Counted from the stretch's first letter, positions 29,471 to 40,748 are shown. The stretch is 64,000 nucleotides of DNA from Pelagophyceae sp. CCMP2097 (GCA_026770575.1 MU657184.1:149392-213391); one strand, 5' to 3'. Made by a program: numbers and translations. Notes: generated by a model from the sequence alone, not told the origin.

Positions 29471-31134
29471 ATGGTGGCGCGGGCGCTGGGGCTCCTCTTT
29501 GCGGCTGCGCGGGCGGCTGTTCCGGCGGACCGCGTGGCGAGCCTGCCCGGCTTTGACGAAGCGCTCCCAGAAATGTACTCGGGCTACATCCAAAGCGCAC
29601 TACCGGGCGGCGGCTCCGCCTGGACGCACTACTGGCTCGTTTTTGCGCCTAAAGCGACGCGCGTCGCCGTCTGGCAGCAGGGCGGGCCGGGCGGGTCGAG
29701 CCTCATCGGCCTGCTCACGGAGAACGGCCCGATCACGCTCAACGACGCCAGCTTCTCGACCCAGGCGTACGCCGAGACGGGCGTCCCGACGGTCTTTGAG
29801 AACCCGCATTCGTGGCACACGACGGATACGACGATGCTCTACATCGAGCACCCGGCCCCGACGGGCTTCTCTTACTGCGGCCGCACGGGCGTGGACTGCG
29901 CTTTGGACGACGACTCGCAGGCCGACCTCGCGTATGCCAACTACGTCACTTTCTTTACAGACATGTACCCTGAGCTCGCAACCCTGCCTCTATACTTCAC
30001 GGGCGAGAGCTACGCCGGCGTCCTCGTGCCGACGCTCGCTTTGAGGCTCCTGGATCGGCGCAACGAGACGAACCGCTTGACGGCGCCGTGGAACGTCGCC
30101 GGGTTTGCTCTTGGGAACGACTGCCCGGGCAACCACGTCTTCACCTGCACGCCCTACTCGGGCTGGGCAGGCACCGAGGTACGCCCCGCGCTGCTCGCCC
30201 TGGAGGACCGTATGCCTAGGTCTCCGTCGAGTTCCTCTACGGCCACGGCATGATACCGCCGGCGAAGAAGCAAGAGGTCGACGAAGCCTGCGGCGACTGG
30301 TACGTCCGCGAGCCGCCCGGGCCGCAAGGGCCGCCGCCAGACGAGTGCGCGCGGCTCCTCGAAGATAAAGTCCGGCCGTTGAAGTCCATCGCCGGCGACA
30401 CGTACGACATGGGGGGGGGGTACTTCTTGTACGACTCGTGCGGCGCCGACCTGCTGCACGCCGACGACTCCGGCGTGCTCCAAGCGCGCGCGGCAAAGGT
30501 GCCGACGGAGTTCGCGGAGACGGCGGGCGAGTACGCCTGCGGCCAGGTGCGCTCCTCTTCCGCGGACGGCGAAATGGCCGACGCATGTGTGTAGGAGAAC
30601 GCGGCCACGCTCTGGCTCAACCTGCCGGCGGTGCAGGCGGCGCTCCACGTGCGCCTCGTCGGCAAGCGCGAGTTTGCGCTGTCGACGCGACTCGACTACG
30701 ATTTCACGATGCCTTCCCTCCTCGCCGCGTACAACGACACTTTAGTCCGCGAGCTCCGCATCCTCCAGTTCTCCGGAGACGCCGACCCCTGTGTGCCCTA
30801 CGTCGGCACAGCGCGCTGGATCGAATCGCTCCGAATGCCCGTGGTGAAGGCGTGGCGGCCCTGGACCGCGCCGCAGACGATGGCCGTCACGGGCTACGTC
30901 ACGACGTACGACACGCCCGGCGGCGGCTTCACCTTTGCGACTGTCCGCGACGCCGGCCATATGGCGAGTCGCCAAAGGGCCGCCGCGGCCAGCATCCATC
31001 GTCGGAGCTCCTGCTTCACGGATCGTCGCCGCGCATGCTTGACGGATCTTCGCCGCCCCCTGTAGGTGCCGAGGTACAAGCCGAAGCAGGCCAAGCACAT
31101 GATGCAGCGCTGGCTCGACGGCCACGACTTGTAG
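29471..31134 (+). CDS. Serine carboxypeptidase, family S10
   Basis: Four exons (29471-30178, 30220-30546, 30595-30963, 31066-31134) give 490 residues. Residues 1-16 are a signal peptide. The oxyanion region is VWQQGGPGGSSL; the catalytic Ser180 lies in TGESYAG, Asp407 in FSGDADPCVPYVGT and His467 in RDAGHM. These are the full triad of secreted or vacuolar acid carboxypeptidases, which trim C-terminal residues or act as acyltransferases. The first intron has a GTACGC donor and is 41 nt. The second is 48 nt. The third begins with GC (ATG|GCGAGT ... TGTAG) and must be removed to reach the conserved C-terminus VPRYKPKQAKHMMQRWLDG. The spacing to the divergent FkbM-like gene is small. Confidence 0.9.
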
Positions 31135-31737
31135 CGCCGAAGGAGCAACAAACACCCGCGCACATACCCTACAGGGCCCCTTGTGCGTTGCCAACGCCAT
31201 GCCACCGACTTACAGAGCGGTTGCGGGCGCAATCATGCAAAAACACGTCCTATAGGACGCCCCATCGTTCGTCATCAAATCGTCACAATATCTCAATAAG
31301 CCTGTATTTTCGGCTTATTTCGAACATAAACTCTGTCTCCTTGTTTCAGCGTGCGGTCAGTGCCGAAATCAAAGGCGATTTAGGGTACAATTATACCCCC
31401 AATATAAATAGCCCATTGTTATTGATCCTCGACGGCGCCGAGGGCGCCTGCGGACCGTAAGAATCCCCCGTTTTAATGGCATTTGAGGGTATTTTGAAAG
31501 TAAATACCAAGCAAATTATTCGTTTACCGGCAATACCCAATTCCCGGTCGATAATTTTGGGTAATTTTGATTGTAGCGATATTCGGGAGTATTACAAATC
31601 CAATTTTGATTTGCACTGTCAGGGTCGGGTCGGGGCGCTGTGTGAGAGGGCGCCCCGAGGCGCGCGGCGAGGTCGGCGTCGCTTGTGGCCTCGTCGCCGC
31701 TGTGCGCTTGTGGGTTCGTCGCCGCTGTGCGCCCGGC
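31135..31737. other. AT-rich intergenic region with dispersed-repeat remnants
   Basis: About 600 bp, clearly AT-richer than the surroundings from 31230 to 31620. It contains CAATATCTCAATAAG (31286-31300), also found inside the MITE at 56526. It also contains TTTTAATGGCATTTGAGGGT (about 31471-31490), which resembles the reverse complement of sequence at 46565-46590. There is no coding signal. It probably combines the 3' flank of the carboxypeptidase, a decayed element and the promoter of the VOC-like gene. Confidence 0.55.
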
Positions 31738-32929
31738 ATGCGCGGCCTCGCGCTCCTCCTCTGCGCATGCGCGGCGCGGGCTGCCGACGGCGTGTTCCAA
31801 GGCGAGCCGTCGTCTTCGGACGTCGAGTCGAGCGGATCCTCGTCGGACGTCGAGTCGAGCGTCGTGCACGGGCCGTTCGTCCACCTCGAGCACGTCAACC
31901 TCAACGCCGCCAATTTCGCCGACGCCGCGGCATGGTACTTGAGCACGCTCGGCCTCGCAGCGGACCCGCGCGCGGCCGCCGTGCTCGCGCAGACGAACGC
32001 GGCGCGCTCCGCCGTCGGCGCGATGCAGATGCCCGCGCTCCTCTGGGCCAACTGCGGCTTCCAGCAGATCCACGTCCCTGTCGGCGACGCGCTGGGCGCG
32101 GTCGGTACGGCGCAGACGCTCCCAGGCCGCGTCTCGCTCGTTTACTCGCCCGCCGGCTTCGAGGCTTTGCGGGCGAGGCTGCGGTTCGACGGCAACGCGG
32201 CGGTGCTCCAAGGCGTGCACGGCAACGTTTTCGAGGTGCGCGCGGCGCGAGGTGACGCGTACGTCGGTCCGGGCCGGGACCTACAACGCGCATCGACGCC
32301 GCCCGCGCTCGGGACGCCGTCCGAGTGCCTCGGCATCGACGCGGTCCGCTTCGACGTCCGCACGGGCGCCGCAGCGGGCATCTGCCGGTTCTACCGCACC
32401 GTCGTCGGCGCGGCGTCCGCGCGCGACGGGACCGCCGGAGGCGCCGCGAACTGCGTCATCCGAGTCGGTTCGCAGCAGCAGCTGGTCTTCACCGAGGTCG
32501 GCTTTGCACTCGCGGCGTACGACGGCCACCACATCGCCGTGTACACGATGGCCTTCGATGACATGTACCACCGCGTCCAAAAGCGCGGCCTGGTCTTCAA
32601 CAATCCCAGATTCCCGCAGTTCACGTACGACTCGCTCCACGACGCGCGCCGGTGGTGCGTCTCGCGGGGCTGGAAGGCAATGACGGGTTCGTCTTAAACG
32701 GTCTTTTCGAACGCGCGCCGGCGCGGCTCCGAGCGTGCCGCCCCGCATCACGTTGCGCGGCCCTAGGCAGGAATTCCGCTTCAAAGATATCGTCGACCCC
32801 GACACCGGCGAGCTCTTGCACCAGCTCGAGCACGAAGTGCGCAGCCTTGAACACCCGGCCTTTGCCTTCAAGGACCGCGCGGCCTCCGTCGCCCGCGCGG
32901 CGACAACGGCGGCAACAGCCGAACTTTGA
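31738..32929 (+). CDS. Secreted VOC/glyoxalase-like protein
   Basis: Exons 31738-32654 and 32767-32929 join in phase 2 (GTGCGT...CCCTAG) to 359 residues. The N-terminus MRGLALLLCACAARAADG is a signal peptide, followed by a Ser/Asp-rich linker. HLEHVNLNAANFADAAAWYL begins a beta-alpha-beta-beta-beta vicinal-oxygen-chelate module. A second module contains GIDAVRFDVRTG and ends DGHHIAVYTM, where the His and Glu-like positions could bind metal. The conserved tail FRFKDIVDPDTGELLHQLEH is restored only after splicing. VOC enzymes include glyoxalases and dioxygenases; the substrate is unknown. Placement next to other secreted proteins is consistent with an extracellular or vacuolar role. Confidence 0.75.
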
Positions 32930-33300
32930 TGATTACGGATCCACTATTTCATGCCATGCCAGAGGAGGGCCCGAAAGGCCGGCGTCGGTCGAATCGGCGA
33001 GATTTGAGAGCCAGCCTTTACAAGTGCGACATTCCAGAGCCGCGCCGTCTTGCCGCGGCTCGCCGTGACCGCGGGAGGATCGAACTCATCGGGTGGGTTT
33101 CGCGTGTCGATGCCTGGCCACGGGGAGATCGCGGAACCCGGGCCCGGGCATGCGCTTCCGGAAGATTCCGCGATCGCTAAACCTTCCGAGTCAGGCCGGG
33201 CCATCGACTCGGCGGCCGTCAGGTCGTACGTCGCGTACGCGTACACGCCCTAGACGTCTCGATCTTTGGCCAGGGCCCGCCCTGTTCTGCGGCTGCGCGG
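32930..33300. other. Intergenic with palindromic patch
   Basis: About 370 bp between two + strand genes. GATCGCGGAA at about 33127 and TTCCGCGATC at about 33167 form a 10-bp inverted repeat around a CCCGGGCCCGGG palindrome. Short ORFs of 67-100 codons exist on both strands (for example MYAYATYDLTAAESMARPDS on the minus strand) but have no recognised features. Confidence 0.4.
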
Positions 33301-34578
33301 ATGCTGTCGTCGTGGGTGGACGGCGCGGTGGCTTCGGCGCTGCGCCTCTTTGGGAGCCGCAGCGACGACGGCGACGCGGCGGCGTGGGCGGCGGTCGCGG
33401 CTTTTGCGGGCGCGCCGGCGCCGCGCCTCGCTGATTCGCGGGAGCGGCTGCGAGGCGCGCCCACCGCGCGCGTCGTGCTGTGGCGGGACTCTGCCGCATG
33501 GTGCCCTTTTTCGATGATGACCTGGCTTTTACTCGAAGAGATGGGTACACCCTACATCATGAAGACGGTGCCTCTCCGCGGCTACATGCGCCCGGGCGAG
33601 GTCAAGGACGCGGTTTACTTGGCCATGGTGGCCGACGGCGTCGTGCCCGGAATTCAGCACTCGTGCGACGAGTCGGGAGACTTTACGCCGGCGTACCGCG
33701 GCGTCTACGACATCTTCGACGACCTCCGAGAGCGCTACTCAGAGTACCCGCTCGGCAATGCCGAAATCCACGACGCTATATGCGGCTCCGGCGGCCTCGT
33801 CGGCGACCTGGAACGCGCCGAATTGTACATCGGAGACCCGCGAGAAAACACCAAGCTCGTCGCCGCGCTCACCGCCATCGAGGCCGTCGTCGTCGGGCCG
33901 TTCGCGTGCGGCGATGCGCCGACGGCGGCCGACTGCCAGCTTTTGCCGCTGCTGGAGCGCATCGACGCGGTGGCGGTCTACTTTTACGGCGAAGAAAGCC
34001 TCTCACAACTGCCCTTTCAAAAGTGCGCCGCATTGCTCGCCGCCGCGAGGGAACGAAAAGCATTTTCCTACGCACAGCTGCGGTCCGACCGCCTCACGTT
34101 GGCACGCATTTATGCGAGTTTTGACGCCCCGCGCGAACCCCACGCCGACGCGGCCAAAATAGACGGCCGCTGCGACGCGACGCGGCGCGAATGGCTCTAC
34201 GGAGCCGCGCCGGCGCACAAACGCGCCGCCGCCGCAAAGCTCGCCGCGAAGCACGCCGGCATCGCCGCGTTCGCTTTGCGGTCGTCCGGCGGCGGCGCCG
34301 CCTCGCCCTGCCTCGGCGCCGCGCTCCTGGCCGTCGCGACGGCGCTCGCTGCCGAGACGACGTCGTTTGAAGTCGACCTCGGCGGCCGCGCGCTGGACGT
34401 GTACGAGCGCCACGGCGCCGAAGACGCGTTGCGGGCCGTCGGCGCTTTAGACGCGCTGGCGCTCCTCGTCGGCGTGCCCCGCGACCTCGACGAGCCCGCG
34501 GCAAACGCGCTCCGCGCAGCGTGCACCACCATGGCCCGCGCGCTCGGCGCACTCTGCGCCGACGTCGTCGCCGTCTGA
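33301..34578 (+). CDS. Glutathione-S-transferase-like protein (omega/thioredoxin-fold N-terminus)
   Basis: Intronless, 425 residues. Residues ~57-90 form the first half of a GST thioredoxin fold: RVVLWRDSAAWCPFSMMTWL, with Cys68 in the WCPF motif. This is typical of Cys-type GSTs (omega, dehydroascorbate reductase, glutathionyl-hydroquinone reductase). VPGIQHSCDESGDF occupies the position of the cis-Pro/Ser-Asp glutathione site in diverged form. Helical segments with FACGDAPTAADCQLLPLLER match the GST C-terminal domain (DxxTxADxxLxPxLxR). The last ~120 residues are Ala-rich helices without a known match. The expected role is thiol transfer or detoxification. The length exceeds a minimal GST by about 180 residues. 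Confidence 0.8.
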   Translation: MLSSWVDGAVASALRLFGSRSDDGDAAAWAAVAAFAGAPAPRLADSRERLRGAPTARVVLWRDSAAWCPFSMMTWLLLEEMGTPYIMKTVPLRGYMRPGEVKDAVYLAMVADGVVPGIQHSCDESGDFTPAYRGVYDIFDDLRERYSEYPLGNAEIHDAICGSGGLVGDLERAELYIGDPRENTKLVAALTAIEAVVVGPFACGDAPTAADCQLLPLLERIDAVAVYFYGEESLSQLPFQKCAALLAAARERKAFSYAQLRSDRLTLARIYASFDAPREPHADAAKIDGRCDATRREWLYGAAPAHKRAAAAKLAAKHAGIAAFALRSSGGGAASPCLGAALLAVATALAAETTSFEVDLGGRALDVYERHGAEDALRAVGALDALALLVGVPRDLDEPAANALRAACTTMARALGALCADVVAV

Positions 34579-34661
34579 GCGCCGGCGCTCCGTTTTGTAC
34601 AAATAACCTCAACCGCGTCATGGAAACGTCCCTTTGGAGACGTCGCGGGTTTGCAATTGGA

Positions 34662-36335
34662 TTAGTCGGTGTTTCGCCGCTGCTCGGCGGCGTGCCTGGC
34701 GAGGTTGACGGTGTCGCGCATGAGCATGGCGATGGTCAGGGCCGCTTGCTCCGCGCTTTGCGCTCTGCGCGGTCCAGGCGCATAGCGTTGAGGACCATGT
34801 GCGCCAGGTAATAGCGGCCGGCATCGCGGGTCATCACGGGTTATGGGCCCAGTATATACACCGCAACGAATAGCGCGCGGCCGCGGCCCGGCGGCCGGCA
34901 TCTAACAAGGAACTGGGGTCCAAGGATCCATTCACGAGACACGGAACGCGTCGCGGCCGGCATGCCGCGTCGAATCACGAGACGATTGGGGAGGGATCGC
35001 GCGGGACGCACCGAGGAAGTGCCACCCCTTGCTGTCGTGCCGTAATGCGCCGGCCTCGATGCCCGCGACGGTGCCCGCTGACACAGGCACAAGCACTACT
35101 CGATCGTACTGTGCTGCAACGAGTTCGGCTGCGGCCTCGTACGCGACGAGGTCGGCGTGCGACGCGTGGAACTGGGCACTCAGCGGGTCGCCTTTATTGA
35201 GGGCCACTTCTGTCTGAGTTCGCACCAAAAATGTAGTCTCGCGCGCCGCCGGCCTCAACTTGCGCGTCAACTTGACGGCGTCCAAGACCTCGACGAGTTC
35301 ATGCAGGAGGCCGTGCGTCATCTGGAGGAGCACGAATTCGGGTGCGAATTCGGGTGCGAAACGCTCCCCGCATTCGTGTTTCGTTTCATCTTTTCCCCAC
35401 GCTCCGAGTGCGTTGAGGAGGTGCGGCTCGCTCGGCGTGAACGTAAACGCCAACGAGATGACTGTGTAATCGCGCGCTTTCGCGCTACCACGCGGGCCGA
35501 GCGCTGCCGCCGTCTGTAAGCAGCAATAGTCCACGTGCATCCATTTCTCCTCGCCTTTTCTCGCGCAAATCCGCCGCGTGGGTATGGCAGAACTTTTCCG
35601 CGGCCGTATGTCGAACAGGACGGACCCGAAGCCGTGCGCCAGCGGCGTAGGTATGACAGTGCAGCGACGCAGAAAGGCATCCATGCTGTATGGCAGCCAG
35701 TGTCGACAAAGGGCCCGCGGGTCCAGGTCCGGGTCTTCGACAAGCCCCGGACCCGGACCCGCGTGGGCGAGGCCGGAACCGGATCCGGACCCTACCCCGG
35801 GTCTTGCACGGGTCCGGGTCGGACCCGGACCCTTAGTCGACCCTGTCCTTGCCCGGCTATACCCTCGGCCTCTGTTGCCGCTTGCGACGCTATGTCAGGC
35901 CTTCTCCCCGGCGCGGGTCTAGCCCCTAAACTCGGCGCTTCTGTAGCCTCGAGACCGCGGACCCGGACACGGACCCGGACCCGAGGGCGCCGGACCCGAA
36001 CCCGGACCCGGCCATGGGTCCGCAACCTCGGCCGGACCCGGACCCGGGCCCTACCCCGGGTCTTGCACGGGTCCGGGTCAGACCCGGACCCTTAGTCGAC
36101 CCTGATGGCAGCCCACCAGCCCACATTGCGTCGCATGATGCAAGATGACGCGGGGTGAGCATAGCGCTTCGTCTCCGTCCGGTAGCGTGCGTGCGCCCAC
36201 GCGTATGGCGTCGACGGCATGTGCGCCGTTTGACCGCTGCAGGAACTCGTGCAGCGTCAAAGCGAGTATGCGCGTGACGTCGTTCCCAAAGATGAGCGAA
36301 TGCGTCCCGAAAAGCACCTGAGCCGCCGGGGGCAT
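34662..36335 (-). CDS. Unidentified multi-exon gene
   Basis: Three minus-strand open stretches look coding and may be one gene. The first is 36335 to about 36105 (AAQVLFGTHSLIFGNDVTRIL ... RVILHHATQCGLVGCHQ). The second is 35684 to about 35020 (MDAFLRRCTVIPTPLAHGFG ... WMHVDYCCLQTAAALGPRGS ... FVLLQMTHGLLHELVEVLDA ... RVVLVPVSAGTVAGIEAGAL ... GWHFLG, then a GTGCGTCCC donor). The third is a short helical end at about 34745-34662 (EQAALTIAMLMRDTVNLARH). The first two are separated by a GGACCC-type repeat block that would be an intron. I do not recognise the protein. The joins at both introns are not phase-proven. Confidence 0.4.
35705..36104. repeat. GGACCC/GGGTCC minisatellite block
   Basis: Dense CCGGACCCGGACCC and GGGTCCGGGTC units. 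A 55-bp sequence (CCTACCCCGGGTCTTGCACG ... TTAGTCGACCCTG) occurs at 35791-35845 and again at 36050-36104 with one mismatch. The segment 35705-35762 (GACAAAGGGCCCGCGGGTCC...) recurs at 37159-37217, so the family is dispersed. The block lies between two coding stretches on the minus strand and is probably intronic. Confidence 0.8.
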
Positions 36336-37483
36336 ATCGCGATTCTTGGATCACGGGATGCATGCAACGGCCGTATGGGGTTGCTCCAAAGTCCACGGGC
36401 TGGTGAGATGCCGTGCGCGGGCAATTGCGGCGACGCAGGCTTTTCACTTGTGCGACGTCGCCTCACCCGCCAAAGTGGCGCAGCGCGCCGCAATTGCGGG
36501 GCCACTCGAAGCCGCAATTGCGGGGCCACTCGAAGCGGCACGTCGCGTCTCCGCCCTAAGGGGTTTCGACGGACCACTTGGCGTGGCGCAGCGACGCGCA
36601 GCCCTGCGGCGCGCCAACCTTGGATTGGAGACCCATCGGAATGCCGCCGGTCGAGGTGTTACGCGGCGGGGCCGCAAACGCGCGGCGCGGGGCGACCAAC
36701 AGCAACGCCCACGCGCGCCAAGCACGCATCGTCTCGATATCGTGGGCTCTAGAGACCTTCAGTTGTGGGCTTCAAATTATTGATTTCAGCCCAATAAACC
36801 AAAAGTTAGAAAGTGTCGAACAACAACTGATATCTCTCTACCTTGTTGTAGTCCGAAACCTTTGAACTCTTCTGAAATTTCTGAGCATGGTTTTTTGTAC
36901 AATGTCATTCAGTCCAAAAGTTATTTTCCAGAAGTTTGCAATTTTCGTTTCTTTGTATTAAACTCGGAATTTACCTAGTATTTATTTTGGTATAATTAGG
37001 TATTTACTAGGTATTTGATAACATCTTTGAAAATTATTGGAAAACGACGCCCGCGATCCTCAAAGGCAGCTACGGAGGGCAGATCACGGCGACCGCGGCG
37101 GCCGAGCCGGATCGACAGTTTATCAATTACTGTAGATTACTGACCCCCGACCTGGCTCGACAAAGGGTCCGCGGGTCCGGGTCCGGGTCTTCGACAAACC
37201 CCGGACCCGGACCCGAACCCGCAAAGACCCCGAACCGGACCCGGGGCCTCAGTTGCCAGACCCGCGACCCCGGAAATCGAAGTTGAACCTCCAGGGGGGC
37301 CATACACGTAGAGAACTGGGGGAAATTTCAACGCGATGCGCGCGTCGTGGACGAGCAGGACGTGGACGAGCAGAGAACGAGCAGGGCGTGCAGAGAAGAA
37401 GACAAGGCGCTCCAGAGATCGAACGGTTTCCAAGGGCAAAGGACGCCGCGCGCCGAGTTATCGTGCCTATACGGGGCGTGGGG
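36336..37483. other. Intergenic region left of the assembly gap
   Basis: No supported gene. It includes a tandem duplication of CGCAATTGCGGGGCCACTCG (about 36490-36540), an AT-rich block (36770-37030) with ATTTACTAGGTATTT-like repeats, and a second copy of the GGACCC-type repeat at 37159-37217. Confidence 0.5.
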
Positions 37484-37998
37484 NNNNNNNNNNNNNNNNN
37501 NNNNNNNNNNNNNNNNNNNNNNNNNNNNNNNNNNNNNNNNNNNNNNNNNNNNNNNNNNNNNNNNNNNNNNNNNNNNNNNNNNNNNNNNNNNNNNNNNNNN
37601 NNNNNNNNNNNNNNNNNNNNNNNNNNNNNNNNNNNNNNNNNNNNNNNNNNNNNNNNNNNNNNNNNNNNNNNNNNNNNNNNNNNNNNNNNNNNNNNNNNNN
37701 NNNNNNNNNNNNNNNNNNNNNNNNNNNNNNNNNNNNNNNNNNNNNNNNNNNNNNNNNNNNNNNNNNNNNNNNNNNNNNNNNNNNNNNNNNNNNNNNNNNN
37801 NNNNNNNNNNNNNNNNNNNNNNNNNNNNNNNNNNNNNNNNNNNNNNNNNNNNNNNNNNNNNNNNNNNNNNNNNNNNNNNNNNNNNNNNNNNNNNNNNNNN
37901 NNNNNNNNNNNNNNNNNNNNNNNNNNNNNNNNNNNNNNNNNNNNNNNNNNNNNNNNNNNNNNNNNNNNNNNNNNNNNNNNNNNNNNNNNNNNNNNNNN
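37484..37998. other. Assembly gap, 515 N
   Basis: Unsequenced gap. Any ORF spanning it is meaningless. Its right edge falls exactly at the start of a repeated unit, so a tandem array may have defeated assembly. Confidence 1.
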
Positions 37999-38201
37999 AG
38001 GAAGAGAGAGACGAATCTACAGAGGTGAGAATTTAATGCGGCAGGATCAACTCTCATCTTTTTCCCTCCGGCCGCTGTGCTGCGCTCTACGGTCCTGGTC
38101 GCATTTGACGAAAAAACACTTCTCGAATCTCCAGGAAGAGAGAGACGAATCTACAGAGGTGAGAATTTAATGCGGCAGGATCAACTCTCATCTTTTTCCC
38201 T
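37999..38201. repeat. 69-bp direct repeat at gap edge, period 134 bp
   Basis: AGGAAGAGAGAGACGAATCT...TTTTTCCCT occurs at 37999-38067 and again, identical, at 38133-38201. The first copy abuts the gap. This is either a real tandem array collapsed in the gap or a duplicated contig end. It is the immediate upstream region of the phosphate transporter gene. Confidence 0.85.
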
Positions 38202-38270
38202 TCAAACCGAAACTGAGTCGGTCATTAATCTCGGACTTTCAGGTTTCCTTTCTGTGTCGACAGTCCTCCT

Positions 38271-40377
38271 ATGTCGTTCTCCATTAAGTCCGCCATCCGC
38301 GGCGGCGTGGTCCTCGTGCTCCTGGCGTTCCTCACAGAGTTCGCCGACGCCAACAGAAACGCCTCGTTCCAGCGCGATGACTGGACCTGGTGAGGAGCCC
38401 GACTTGAGGCTGCCTGCCTGTGACACAAGGTGGTGCCCCAGCGCGACGACGCCATGCATAGGTTGCTGGTGTCCGCGGGCTTCCTCGCCATCGGCGCGGC
38501 CTGGGGCATCGGCGCGAACGACGTCGCCAACGCCTTCGCCACCTCGGTCGGCTCGGGCGCGCTCACGGTCAAGCAAGCCATCTGTATGGGCGCTATCCTC
38601 GAGCCCCTCGGCGCTGTCATGCTCGGTACGCAACGACGTCTCGAAAGAGTTGAATCCTGTTAACGTGTGGTCTCGAGGGACGGACAATCGAAGAGTCTCT
38701 GACGGGCGGGCCGACTCTCCAAAACGGGCCGACTCTCCAAAACTCGCGGTCTCGACTCTCGGTGAAAACTCTCGGTCTCGACTCTCTGACGGGCGGACCG
38801 CGAGTCTCGACTCTCCAAAACTTGTAGGCGGCAAGGTCATGGAGACGATGCGCAAGGGCATCTCCGACTACAAGTGCTTCCAGAACAACCCGGCGCTGCT
38901 GATGTACGGCATGACTTGCGTGATCTTCGCCGTCGCCGTCTGGCTCGCGACCGCCACATACCTCAAGATGCCCGTGTCGACGACGCACTCGAGCGTCGGC
39001 GGCATCATCGGCATGACGCTGATGACGCGCGGCCGCAACTGCGTCACGTGGAACTACCGCCCGAACCAGTACTGCATCAAGTCGAACCAGGGCAACTACG
39101 GCGACTGTCAGGTCGCCACCATGGGCTGGGACAACTTCCCGTGGCTCGCCGGCGTGTCCCAGATCGTCGCGTCGTGGATCATCTCGCCCGTCTTCTCGGG
39201 CATCTGCGCCTCGATCATCTACTGCGCCACGCGTTTCCTCATCATGGAACGCTCGAACTCGTACCAGATCATCCTCGTCGTCTTCCCCTTCATTGTCGCC
39301 TTTACCTTCTGGGTGAACTACATGTACATTGTTATCAAGGGCGCCGGCGGCTGGACGGAGACGCTGCGCACCGCGGGCCAGGTCCGCGAGGCCAAGGGCG
39401 GCAACCTCGACCCGGCGGCCCAGTGGGGCGGCATGTTCGCGGCCATCGGCTTCGGCATCACGATCTTCGTCGAATACTTCATCGTCAAGGACATCACGTC
39501 GCAGGTGGCCAACGGCACTCTGAAGACGCAGGAGGAGGTGCACTTCCAGAAGAAGCCGTCGGTCGATGAGGAGGGCACCGACGTCGAGATGACAAAGGCC
39601 GTCACGGTGGCCGACGTGGCGCAGGGCAACTTCCTCCAGCAGTCGATGAACAAGAACGCACTCCAGTGCATCCAGGACGGCACGGGCGACGCTAACGAGT
39701 CCATCGTCACGCGCCTGCACTCCAACGCCAAATATTATGATCCGAAGACGGAAGAGGTCTTCAAGTACGTGCAGGTCTTCACGGCCATGGTCGACTCGTT
39801 CTCGCACGGCGCCAACGACGTGGCCAATGCCATGGGCCCGTTCGCCGCCGTCTACTTTGCGTGGAAGGACGGCTTCATCGACAAGAAGCCCGTGGCCTCG
39901 AACGGTGATGCCAAGTGGATCCTCCTGCTCGGCGGCCTCGGCATGACGATCGGCCTCTCCACGTACGGCTACAAGATCATGCAGGCCATCGGCGTGGAGC
40001 TGATCGCCGTGACGCCGTCGCGCGGCTACTGCATCGAGCTCGGCGCCGCCTTTGTCATCATCTACGGCTCGTCGCAGGGCTGGCCGCTGTCGACGACGCA
40101 TTGCCAGGTCGGCGCGACGGTCGCCGTCGGCCTCTTCGACGGCACGAACTCGGTCAACGGCCGCGAGCTCACCATCATCATCTTCGGCTGGGTCATGACG
40201 CTCGTCATCGTCGGCATGATCGCCGCCATCCTCGTGGGCCCGTCGCCGGAGCCCATCAAGGGCGTGCTCCAGGCCAACGGCGAGAGCTCCAAGGGCTACT
40301 GCGAGAATTACATCAACTGGAAGGTCCAGCAGTCCATCGGCAAGGGGAAAGCCGGCTACTCTATCACCACGCCTTAA
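38271..40377 (+). CDS. PiT-type phosphate transporter (PHO4/SLC20 family)
   Basis: Three exons (38271-38389, 38462-38625, 38828-40377) join in phase to 610 residues. The protein imports inorganic phosphate with a cation (Na+ or H+). The family's duplicated signature is intact: GANDVANA at 57-64 and again at ~422-429. PVSTTHS (143-149) and PLSTTHC near the end of the second half are also present. About ten hydrophobic helices flank a ~100-residue hydrophilic loop (330-410), as in eukaryotic PiT proteins. The first intron (72 nt, GTGAGG...GCATAG) must end at 38461 to restore [14 protein letters not shown]; a nearer AG breaks phase. The second intron (202 nt) is made of CGACTCTCCAAAAC and GTCTCGACTCTC repeats. 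Regulation by phosphate would be expected, but no site is recognised. Confidence 0.93.
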
Positions 40378-40748
40378 GCGCCGGTGCTCCATCACCATCC
40401 TCTTCTTCTACGCGTTCCCGAGTCGCCTCGCGCGTCGCTTTGCTCGTGCGCGAACAGCGCCACCAGCAAGAGACGATGCGATAAGCAGTGTGCGCGAACA
40501 GCGCACACTGAGACCGAGAGCCCTACTTAATCATACCTATACTTTTTCTTCTTCTGTTACTTTGCATTCTTGAAGGACCGAGCCTGCTCGGACTCGCAAA
40601 GCAAAGCGTCGCCCTGCCGGCGCCCTCCAGGAGTCGGTCAAAATCTTGTATTTAAAAATTTTAAAGATTGACGGCTGGCTGTCGGGCCTCCTAAGCCAAT
40701 TGCACTAAAATGCAAACCGTTCTCGGTCACAGCAAATACAAACCGGCA
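40378..40748. other. Intergenic, convergent 3' ends
   Basis: About 370 bp between the stops of the phosphate transporter (+) and the next gene (-). It includes CAGTGTGCGCGAACAGCGCACACTG (40478-40502), a near-perfect palindrome that could form a 3' hairpin, and an AT stretch near 40645. Confidence 0.5.

Noticed and set aside
32944..33246. 100-codon minus ORF (MYAYATYDLTAAES...) between two genes
   Set aside because: No homology, no splice or promoter context; an equally long plus-strand ORF overlaps it.
37253..38170. ORFs spanning the N run
   Set aside because: They are composed mostly of undefined bases; no evidence of a gene.
38390..38429. Using the AG at 38428-38429 as the first acceptor of the phosphate transporter
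   Set aside because: It leaves the frame out of phase and adds [11 protein letters not shown]; the acceptor at 38460-38461 restores phase and the conserved [12 protein letters not shown].
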